Of a stretch of DNA of 64,000 nt, positions 46,101 through 54,000 are shown piece after piece. The notes beneath the pieces are model-generated. The model worked only from the letters and a program-made list of their open reading frames with translations, searched no databases and was not told where the DNA came from. A program made the translations under genes and the position numbers. The first letter of the stretch is position 1; each line of letters begins with the position of its first letter. Origin of the DNA: Acidobacteriota bacterium (GTDB lineage Bacteria > Acidobacteriota > UBA6911 > JACOSC01); NCBI GenBank assembly GCA_016179055.1, contig JACOSC010000025.1:1-64000 (forward strand). The letters are read 5' to 3'.

Positions 46101-47038
46101 GTGGGCAACGTTATGATTAGTTTTAAGGTCGGTAACGTCAGCGCCTCACTCACCAATAAATCAATCGATTCCGAATCCGGGTCCTCAACGATGCATAGGA
46201 TCTCGCCCTTATCCGAAACGAGCTGTCGGTAATCGTTCAGAGCCATGGAGCGCGGGTCAAGCGCCTGGACGACATAGTGGGGTCGGTGTCGAGTGGCTTC
46301 TAGAGCAAGACGGCTCTTTCCAACATCGTGCGGCCCAGTCAGAACTACCACGCGTACTCGCGGATCGTCAACCAACAATTTAAGACGATTAAGCTCGCCC
46401 TCCCGACCTGTGAGTTCGACATCTGCCCCATTATGCTTTTGACTTTGGTGTGCTTGGTAAGCCTCTTGCCAGGTCTTGAAAGATTCGCGAGTAAAGTAGG
46501 CGGCGCGTAGATGTGGATTGTCATTTAGAAGCACGGCTAATTCCGCTGCGCCCACGATTTCCACATGAACCATGGATGAATTCGCGTATCCATCCAAAAT
46601 GGCCTTTTTTATCGGAGGTTTGCCATCATGATTTAGATCTGCATTGACGAAGAGAACGTATCGGTCCGGGTGCCGTCCGTTTCTTTCAGTCAGATCCTTC
46701 ACAGCCCCTTTGAGCGACGATTTTAAATTAGAAATGACTGCTCGACGTCCATCGGCGATCAGGTCACGCTTCTTGTATTGAAACACATTCCAACCGGGAC
46801 CAAGAATCGGCGTTGGCAGCGCATGACCATCATCGGGAAGCACGATGTCCCACTCGGCGTCAATGCCTTTATCCTTCGCATTGACACGCGCAGTAAACGA
46901 AGGTAGCTTTGGGCAAGCCCGTCCCGATGCGGCCCAGGCCAGGGCATCGCACAGCGACGCAAATCGATCCGGGGGCCACTCGCTGGTCCACTGTTCCAGG
47001 TGGCGTCCAGTAATCGCTTGTCCAATCAATAAAGCCAT
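43106..47038 (-). CDS. Avs-like STAND NTPase with Mrr-like nuclease N-terminus and AbiEii-antitoxin-like C-terminus
   Basis: A 1310-residue single-frame protein. The N-terminus (about 1-170) has the Mrr/Cap4 pattern GIDAEW (Asp60) and FQYKKRD (Gln87-x-Lys89). A STAND NTPase follows with P-loop G235-PHDVGKS (Lys241) and a Walker B-like ILCIVEDPD (280-288). About 800 helical residues follow, as in Avs sensor domains. The last 80 residues (from IVWDYDEDVNDLRRY) resemble the small antitoxin-like proteins usually encoded before AbiEii-type toxins. The toxin gene overlaps this gene by 11 bases. Avs proteins sense phage proteins and then activate the N-terminal effector; that role here is inferred. 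Confidence 0.82.
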   Translation of the reverse strand: MALLIGQAITGRHLEQWTSEWPPDRFASLCDALAWAASGRACPKLPSFTARVNAKDKGIDAEWDIVLPDDGHALPTPILGPGWNVFQYKKRDLIADGRRAVISNLKSSLKGAVKDLTERNGRHPDRYVLFVNADLNHDGKPPIKKAILDGYANSSMVHVEIVGAAELAVLLNDNPHLRAAYFTRESFKTWQEAYQAHQSQKHNGADVELTGREGELNRLKLLVDDPRVRVVVLTGPHDVGKSRLALEATRHRPHYVVQALDPRSMALNDYRQLVSDKGEILCIVEDPDSESIDLLVSEALTLPTLKLIITLPTSANAPAPSYGRDERVQSVHLQPLSEENARKLLRAAGRPLDFSIEDWIIRNAGGVPGVLLVAASVGNKLRDTSEDFAEQVGQEFEDRIKKELGPDALHGAQLFSLLTHVGISGAFENELNVICELFGEGWDRHNVLLKLPELEKAGLAKRGGSFVAITIPMLANSLVSKLLQGRQQVMLALFGRLDEPGRIRLLKRLSGVTGDEVARFWKEFSTHSGPLENFQAALKNAKLLTLVAGTVPDYTVRLLESGLLNSNRETRLGIADNERRELVRTLEQLIFRASTSRRSVRLLWLLAEAENETYANNATGVLIECFHPSHPQMPLPLGERIELLNEFISDKASKEGKLVVVKAVAAAWVDKWFRARQSTGSEPLDWKPDFTYNDFYDYACNLVDILMCLANQSDEVAKAALDKLPWLTAQLGIRAGQDQEALELFKKLVEWARSDKAGLDIASLLRALRLMREHLSKQLEQGAVTLPSDLQNRFRQCITGLQQLEDSLGQAGFAIRLKRWAGNDMSGGILADDHPRFAHELKALACDVVKEPSLLTADLVAWLVSPSAQKSSTFFFFLGSADKELSYQNRIEEFGAQPEPESVRAFAAYWQGWAQRDREAAEARLDELTDSGAPFGAAIVQATAWLGVGPTTVTRVKTLIQNKQVTPKYVADTLEFRADMADQLEQLLKVIAGEYFEYAAVAVRQLAFWVQGGHALKGSLAEFAWCCLEHELPVASSTSGRHFDQLAAGLAQDDTERGFKFLEKLIQQSEISEKQWNPLDPYDTHKFWEILYRNNRGRLIELVLNVAQTDTSLFFDLKGLLDQESDGNLLLDFARKGEESARAVANGLTGAKPGFWPLAFKLVEMYPNDEILRRRLTAGIEQEETIIEGPMSRFYEGRKREIERVLQDPATPPRARDWLREVMNRLEGEVSRQIVWDYDEDVNDLRRYIQDKNSDQRIWAIGRILKYAAWKDAKRWLTVEDIEEALPQVDLPEKKRKMLEAALEVWRHAV

Positions 47039-47568
47039 AGCAGAAATACTCTTAACGATTCGATCTCTTCGGAAAAACTATATCAAATGGCCGACGGGAA
47101 ATCCAATTTCGGAAAGGAGCGCCTTAAATTTGTATAGGCCAAGCTTCCCTGCCTGCCACTCCACCCGGCGCCGCGCCGACTTTCTCTCTTGCGCTTTGTG
47201 CGCTTTTTTGCGGTCCATTATTTCTTGTCGTAAAGAGGCACAAGAAGCGCAAGACTATGCTTTCCGCATTTTGGATTTAACTAAAACCCATGAAATTTGT
47301 CTAACTCCAATCAGGCCTTTGTTGCGGTATCCTCGGGCTTGTGCGTTCACGTGGTATTATAGGAATCCGTGACGGCGCGGGTGTGGGGCACGGATTGCCG
47401 CCGTCGTCATCGACATCTTCTGCTGCTGCCCTTCGGGGTTTGTCCTCGGCGCTCAAACAGGTCTCCTTATTGCCAAGCTCTGTTCGAGACACAGGGAAGA
47501 TTTTGTGCGAGGGGAGAAGCAGAGCCGGGACATTACAAAAGGTAATGACCCAGAGTACGGGAGTTCAC
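47039..47568. other. intergenic region with a GCGCTT-type inverted repeat
   Basis: The region separates the divergent STAND gene and the porin gene and must hold both promoters. An inverted repeat at about 47184-47254 pairs CTTGCGCTTTGTGCGC with GCACAAGAAGCGCAAG, another widespread repeat. In-frame codons upstream of the porin start cover this region, but they have no family resemblance and start with a weak site. Confidence 0.5.
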
Positions 47569-48438
47569 ATGCTGATACTATCTCGATCGCTTCTACGCAG
47601 GGTCGCTTGGGCCGCCCTTAGTTTTATTATTCTGGGCTATGCGGCGCCGGCCGCAGAAGAATCTGCCGAAAAGTCGCTCGAGTGGAGCGGTTCCGTGGGT
47701 GTGTTCTCCAATTATATCGCGCGCGGCTTATCGCAATCCTGGGGAAAACCGGTGTTACAGGCCGAGGTAGACGCGGCCCACAAAAGCGGATTTATCTTTG
47801 GCGCCTTTGCCTCATCCCTTAGCCGGAACCTCTATCCGGGCGGCCATACTGAAATCGACGCCTGGGTGGGGTATGAGTACCCGTTGTCGGAGGAAATGGC
47901 CGTCAGTGTCGAGGCCTTCTATTATGCTTTCCCGAAAGCCAATATCAGCAAGGCCACTTGCGGGGTAGCCATCCCCTGTCCGAGCCGGCCGCATAGCTTT
48001 AACACGGCTCAGGTACGGGTCGGGACCACGTGGCACGGTGTCACTCTCCGCCTGGATTATTCTCTTACCGATTATTTCGCTGATTCTCGGCCAACCGGCT
48101 TTGCCGGGAGCACGCGTGGGACTATGTACTGGGAGCTTAATTTCAAACAAGCGCTTCCACGGACGCAAAGTTGGACGCTTATGTCGCATCTTGGTGCTAC
48201 GCGATTTCCAGTAAAATACGCGATAGCCGGTACGGGGATTAGTCAGAATCCTAATTACTGGGATTGGCATGCGGGAGTGGCGAAGGAATTTAAGGGTAAG
48301 CTGATGGGATGGCGCGCAAGTCTTCTCGGCGCCGGGGCCCTCGGTCGTTCGTTCGATAGTACTCCCTCGCTGATTAGCGTACGTTCAAAGGATCTTGGAA
48401 AACCCGTATTGGTCCTGGGTATCGAAAGGGCGTTTTGA
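47569..48438 (+). CDS. TorF family putative porin
   Basis: A 289-residue outer-membrane protein of the TIGR02001 (TorF) type. Residues 1-29 are a signal peptide (RSLLRRVAWAALSFIILGYA, then APAAEE). The mature part begins WSGSVGVFSNYIARGLSQS, the family hallmark, and alternates aromatic beta-strands to a terminal ERAF (C-terminal Phe). ATG 47569 follows GGGAG with 5-base spacing. It suggests a Gram-negative envelope. The substrate is unknown. Confidence 0.85.
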   Translation: MLILSRSLLRRVAWAALSFIILGYAAPAAEESAEKSLEWSGSVGVFSNYIARGLSQSWGKPVLQAEVDAAHKSGFIFGAFASSLSRNLYPGGHTEIDAWVGYEYPLSEEMAVSVEAFYYAFPKANISKATCGVAIPCPSRPHSFNTAQVRVGTTWHGVTLRLDYSLTDYFADSRPTGFAGSTRGTMYWELNFKQALPRTQSWTLMSHLGATRFPVKYAIAGTGISQNPNYWDWHAGVAKEFKGKLMGWRASLLGAGALGRSFDSTPSLISVRSKDLGKPVLVLGIERAF

Positions 48439-48467
48439 AAAAGTCTGGCGGTTCCAAAGTAAGGTTG

Positions 48468-48613
48468 ATATCACCTGAATTTTGCACGACAAGGAGGTTT
48501 CTCTAACAAATGATCCATTTTTGTCCGGCTCTGCTTGTTCGCGCGGATCCGTGCAAAAAAATTTTTGCACGGACGATCATCACCACGGAGGGTAACTTAG
48601 CGATGACTGTGCG
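48468..48613. repeat. dispersed element, copy 2, with an inverted right block
   Basis: It begins ACCTGAATTTTGCACGA like the copy at 21726, and the block from about 48554 to 48613 is the reverse complement of 21806-21863. Between the blocks is a perfect palindrome GTGCAAAAAAATTTTTGCAC-like junction at about 48551-48570, as if two outer ends had been joined. Confidence 0.55.
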
Positions 48614-48658
48614 CAGGAGCGGCCTGTTTATCGCAAGAATGCATGTGTGAGTTCGAAC

Positions 48659-48785
48659 AAGCCCCGTAGGGGCGGCCTGTGTAAGGTTGATTTCGTCGAC
48701 GAACGCGTCCGGACAGGTCGCTCCTACGGAGCTTTAGGACCTACCATAGGAATCGCTACTATAAGCAGGCCGCCCCTACGGGGCT
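48659..48785. repeat. REP-type inverted repeat
   Basis: AGCCCCGTAGGGGCGGCCTG (48659-48678) pairs with CAGGCCGCCCCTACGGGGCT (48766-48785). A second pair (GGACAGGTCG, CTCCTACGGAG) lies inside, at 48711-48731. It is non-coding. Confidence 0.65.
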
Positions 48786-49638
48786 GAGACGCATTGCCTG
48801 AGTAGTTACGATATTAATCTATATTGCCTCCCCCACGCACCTCAGAACCAACACGTTTATATTCTCTACGGCGGATGCGGCTAGATAAATTTCTAAATTA
48901 CATGTCCGGATGAAAAATTTATATTGACTTTTGCGCTCTCATAATTTATAAATATAAACATAACTGACCAATGGTTGGGCGTAGTTAGTCCTTTCTGTTT
49001 TTTTCAAATCAAACACTCAGCAGGCAACGATAATGTGTTTGTTACGGTATACCCTTTAGATCAACACCACATGTCAGTTGTACCGGTTTAACAAATGCCG
49101 ATGTAGTGACCAGATCTGTGTAAACTTAATTTTTTATACTGGCAATCTGACCACCGCCCAGGAGGCGTCGGGAAGGAACGCACCCGTAGTCTTCATTTTT
49201 CTTGACGCTCCTCTGGTGCTACGCCAGTCTCAAGGCTGTCTGGACCGTAGTCACCAGTTAAGGTTTCCCGCTTGCCACCGCTGCGGCGGTGTCACTGAGT
49301 TTTACTTTTAACAACAGGCTCCGGTAATGGTGCAACGCGACGCACCCGTTTGGGCCTCGGTCCGAACTGCGGTCATGTTGTCCCTTATATGGAGTGGCGA
49401 CTGTTGTAATTTCACCACGAGCCTGGCTCTACTGAACAGGGTTTAGCGCGACAACTGGCAGAAAAAACAAACGCTTCGAGTCCGCTACGTCGAATCCGTG
49501 CCATGGAGCGGCTCGGATTTTCTTCGTATCAGCGATGAGATCACGGCTGTTGTCTATGCGCCGTTCGATCTCGAGCACATTCCACGCAATCCCATGGGAT
49601 TAGCCGCGCCGCGGCGCCGCGTGCAGTAGGAGGAACGA
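48786..49638. other. 0.85-kb region upstream of the aminomutase operon
   Basis: No complete gene is visible. The first 250 bases are A+T-rich and could hold the operon promoter. From 49448 to 49627 an uninterrupted frame (TLRVRYVESVPWSGSDFLRI and on, ending MGLAAPRRRVQ) has no start codon and may be the tail of a lost gene. AGGAGG lies 8 bases before ATG 49639. Confidence 0.4.
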
Positions 49639-51078
49639 ATGATGATACAAGGCAGGACAGAAGGTTATGACTTAGAGACCGTGCCTAACTTGAAGCCCCC
49701 GGCGGGCCCCGAGGCGCTCGAGCACATGAACCTGCTGCAGGGCGAGTTCTGGCGGAAGGTTCCCGCCTACCGAGAGATCGACGAGGCTACGTTTCTCGAC
49801 CACCTGTGGCAATACCGGCACTCGGTGAAAACGCCAAAGGAACTGACCGATACCGTACAGGATCTCGTATCGGCGTCGTTCCTAGAGGACCTGCAGGCCG
49901 GCTTCTATCGCGCGCCGATGAATGTACGCGTCTCGCCATACGTGATGGCGCTCATTGACTGGACCAACCCTTACGACGATCCGATTCGCACTCAGTTTAT
50001 TCCGCTGGCCTCGCGGCTGCTGCCCGATCACCCCAAGTTGACACTCGATTCGCTCCATGAGCAGGAGGACTCCCCGGTACCCGGCATGACCCACCGCTAC
50101 GCCGACAAGGCCCTGTTTCTTCCCACCAGCGTATGCCCGGTGTACTGCCGGTTTTGCACGCGCTCGTACGCCATCGGCGGTGACACCGACGTCGTTGAAA
50201 AGGCGGAATTGGCCACCGATCCCAAGCGCTGGCAGCAAGCCTTTGCCTACATCGCCTCCCATCCCGAATTGCAAGACATCGTCATCTCCGGCGGCGACAC
50301 TTATCAGTTGCCGGCCAAAAGCCTGAAGAAAATCGGCGACGCCCTGCTCGACATTCCCAACGTACGGCGCATGCGCTTTGCCTCCAAAGGTGTGGCGATT
50401 CTGCCGAGCAAGATCCTCACCGACCACGCCTGGGTAGACGCACTCTGCTCGGTCGTTCAGCGTGGCCGTTCGATGGGAAAGGACGTCGTCCTTCACACGC
50501 ACTTCAACAGCCCGAACGAGATCACGTGGATAACGGAGAAAGCGATGCGTCGGCTGTTCGAGCGCGGGGTGACCGTGCGCAACCAGTCAGTACTGATACG
50601 CGGCGTCAATGACGATAAGGAAACGATGCGGCTGCTCGTGCGGCGTCTCGGCTATCTCAACGCGCATCCCTACTATGTCTACTTGCATGACATGGTCAAG
50701 GGCGTGGAAGACTTGCGCACTACTGTGCAGACCGCCATCGACATTGAAAAGTTCGTCCGCGGCTGCACGGCCGGTTATAACACGCCGACGTTCGTCTGCG
50801 ACGCGCCCGGCGGCGGCGGTAAGCGCGACGTACATTCCTACGACTATTACGATCGCGAGAACGGCATCGCCGTTTACAGCGCACCCGGGGTAAAGCCCAA
50901 CCAGTGGTTCCTGTACTTCGATCCGTTAACGCAACTGGAACCGCAGGCGCGGCGCCGCTGGACGGACCCGGCGAACCATCGAGCGATGATCGAGGCCGCA
51001 CTGGCCCAGGCCAAGCGTTGTGACGCCTTTGACCTGAGGCCGGTCTCCTTTGCAAGCGCGAACACAGAAATCAGGTAG
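49639..51078 (+). CDS. kamA: lysine 2,3-aminomutase (radical SAM, PLP)
   Basis: A 479-residue KamA-family enzyme converting L-lysine to L-beta-lysine with SAM, PLP and a 4Fe-4S cluster. The cluster ligands are Cys166, Cys170 and Cys173 (CPVYCRFC). PLP Lys395 lies in DAPGGGGK, and the two carboxylates that bind the substrate side-chain amine in clostridial KAM (Asp293, Asp330) correspond to Asp351 (LHDMVKG) and Asp388; the spacing 37 and then 7 to the Lys is identical. This supports lysine rather than glutamate as substrate. It ends 5 bases before a Pls-type NRPS gene. No AblB-type acetyltransferase is near, so a simple N-acetyl-beta-lysine osmolyte route is unlikely. Confidence 0.9.
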   Translation: MMIQGRTEGYDLETVPNLKPPAGPEALEHMNLLQGEFWRKVPAYREIDEATFLDHLWQYRHSVKTPKELTDTVQDLVSASFLEDLQAGFYRAPMNVRVSPYVMALIDWTNPYDDPIRTQFIPLASRLLPDHPKLTLDSLHEQEDSPVPGMTHRYADKALFLPTSVCPVYCRFCTRSYAIGGDTDVVEKAELATDPKRWQQAFAYIASHPELQDIVISGGDTYQLPAKSLKKIGDALLDIPNVRRMRFASKGVAILPSKILTDHAWVDALCSVVQRGRSMGKDVVLHTHFNSPNEITWITEKAMRRLFERGVTVRNQSVLIRGVNDDKETMRLLVRRLGYLNAHPYYVYLHDMVKGVEDLRTTVQTAIDIEKFVRGCTAGYNTPTFVCDAPGGGGKRDVHSYDYYDRENGIAVYSAPGVKPNQWFLYFDPLTQLEPQARRRWTDPANHRAMIEAALAQAKRCDAFDLRPVSFASANTEIR

Positions 51079-51083
51079 GAGCT

Positions 51084-54000
51084 ATGAAAGAAACACAGCC
51101 AAGTAATGAACAGATAAACCCTAAAATGACTGCAGAAGTTGAAAGGACCGCCTGTGACGAATCGGCAGGGTGTCTCCACGAGCTTTTCGAAGCTTGGGTC
51201 GACCTACGGCCGGACGCCCCTGCGATCCTCAGCGATGGTCTGTGCTTATCTTACAAAGAGCTTGAAGACCGGGCCAACCGCTTGGCACGGTGTATACGCA
51301 CCTACGGGGTCGGGCCCGGCGATCTGGTGGCGATTTATTTCGAGCGCTCGGCGGCGCCGATCGTCGCCATACTGGCTTGCCTCAAGGCGGAAGTCGCTTA
51401 CGTGCCCATAGATCCGATTTACCCGGCGGACCGCATCCGCCATATTTTGCTTGAAGCGGAAGTGAGCCTCGTCCTCACCGAGCAGGCGCTTGCGGCCCGC
51501 GCGCAAAGCTTTTCCTCCAGCCGGTTGCTCGTCACTGACGCGCCCGGCGACGAGATCAGCGGCCAATCGGCGGCGCGCCTTTCTCGCCAGGACAGCGGAC
51601 TCACGCCGCAAGATCTTTGTTACGTCATTTATACGTCCGGCACCACGGGTCGCCCAAAGGGCGTGATGACCGAGCACCGCAACGCCTGGAAATTCGTCTT
51701 AGCGTTCAACGAAGTGTGCAGCACGACGCAGGAAGATCGTATTTACCAAGGTTTTTCGTTGAGCTTCGACGGATCGGTAGAAGAGATCTGGATGGCGTTT
51801 TCCAACGGCGCGCCCCTGGTGGTCGGCACTCCTCAGACCCCGCGATTCGGCAACGATATGGCGCGGTTCCTCAGCCGGCACGGCGTAACGTATTTTTCAA
51901 CCGTTCCAACCATGCTCTCCACTATGACGGAGGACATCCCCTCGCTAAGGCAACTCGTGGTCAGCGGTGAAGTCTGTCCGCCTGAGCTGGTGGCCCGCTG
52001 GGCCCGACCCGGCCGGCGGGTTTTGAACGCCTATGGACCCACCGAAGCCACGGTCAATACCACGGTCGCCGAGTGCATGCCGGGCCGGCCCATCACGATA
52101 GGCCGGCCACTGCCCGGTTATGACGTATACATTCTGGATGACGATATGCAGCCCCTGCCCCCGGGTGAGAAGGGCGAACTCTTCGTCGGCGGAGACACTC
52201 TGGCGCGGGGCTACCTCAAACAGCCCGACCTGACCGCCGAGCGCTTCGTCACCTCTTCCTATGTCGGCAACGGTGAACCGACGCGGCTCTACCGGACCGG
52301 TGATTCGGCCTTGATCAACGTCCAGGGCGATATCGAGTTTTTTGGCCGCCTCGATGGTCAGGTCAAGATACGCGGCTACCGCGTCGAGTTGGCGGAAATC
52401 GAAACTGTGCTGATCGAATGCCCCGGCATTCGTGCCGCCACGGTCAGCCTGTTGGAGCACGACGGATTACGGGAGCTGGCCGCCTTCGTCCTGGTTGACA
52501 ACGCCGGCGCGCCGATGGATCGCAATACCGTGCTGGAATTGCTGAGGGCGCGGCTTCCGGATTACATGGTCCCCGCCTACCTCGATATCCTTCACGAGTT
52601 TCCCACCCTTGCCAGCGGCAAAGTAGACCGCAAGCGACTGCCCGCGCCGGTTTCGCCGCTGGTGCGCACTGCACGCCATATCATTCCGCCGAAGACGGAT
52701 CTCGAGCTCAAGATCGTGGCGGTATGGCAACGGTTATTCGGCGTCACCGAAATTTCCATTGAAGACGACTTTTTCCTGGACCTCGGCGGCTACTCGCTGC
52801 TTGCCGCACAGATGGTCACGATGCTGCGCAGCGAGGCGGGGTTAACCGTCGCCGTGCGCGACGCGTATCGTTTTCCCACGGTAAAAAAACTGGCGGAGCA
52901 AATCGCCACGACGGAGACTCGATCGCCCGCAGAGCCTACCACGGCCGATAAGGCCAAGCTGTCGAGCCGAGCTGCGTTTGAAAGCCTTTCGCCCTGGGCC
53001 CGCCGGGCGTGCGTGGCACTGCAAGCGCATTCGCTTTACCTTTTATACGGACTGGGGACGGCTCCCTTGTGCGCCTTCCTGTTGTTGGCCCTCAATGTCA
53101 AGGAAGGCGCCCTGGCGCTTAAGCCGGCAGTCGCCGTCGGCATCGCCCTTGGGTTTGCCACTTGGCCGACGCTGCTGTGCGTGAGCCTCGCAGCCAAATG
53201 GCTGATCATCGGGCGTTACAAGCCGGGACGGTATCCGGTTTGGGGGCTTTATTACTGGCGTTGGTGGCTGGTGATGCATATGCAAGGCATGAGCGGCGCC
53301 GGCGCGCTTACCGGGACTCCCGTGCTGCGCGTGTACTACCGTTTGATGGGCGCAAAGGTCGGTCGAGATGTCGCGCTCGATACTGCGCAATGCTTTATTT
53401 GGGATCTCGTAACCATTGGGGATGAAACGAGCATCGGCGCGGATACCCAACTTTTAGGCTGTCGGGTTGTGGACGGCATGCTGGTCATGGGCCGTATCGA
53501 CATCGGGAGCCGGTGTTTCATCGGCATACATTCGGCGCTGGGTCTGAACGTACGCATGGAAGACGATACACGGCTCGACGATCAATCCTTGCTTCCCGAC
53601 GGGGCCGTCATGGAGGCCGGTGAATCGCGTCGCGGCTCGCCGGCGTTGCCCGCGCCGGTGGCCGTGCCCGAGCCGAATCCTCACTGCGCGCTCCAAAGTC
53701 GTCGCTCGGCCCTGCTGTATGGGATGGCGCATTTTATCCTGATCGAACTGCTGGGCTGGCTGCTTCTGCTCCCCGCGGCGCCGCTTGCCGTCGGAATCAA
53801 CTTTGCCTATGTGACCGGCGGCTGGCCGTGGGGCCTGCTCGCGCTGCTCGCTTCGGTACCGGCGGCGGAGGTGCTCTATTGCTTCTTCATCGCCGGCCTC
53901 AAAGCTTTGGCCTTGCGCCGCCCGGCGCCAGGCGTGTATCCACTGGCCAGCGTTTTCTATCTGCGCAAGTGGTTTGTGGACGAGTTGATTAAATTGAGCC

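Noticed and set aside
47341-47568. Longer N-terminus for the porin
   Set aside because: The upstream codons cover a repeat-derived intergenic region, and the signal peptide begins at 47569 with its own Shine-Dalgarno sequence.
49078-49311. Small open frame upstream of kamA
   Set aside because: Cys-rich random-looking translation without a Shine-Dalgarno sequence or known motif.
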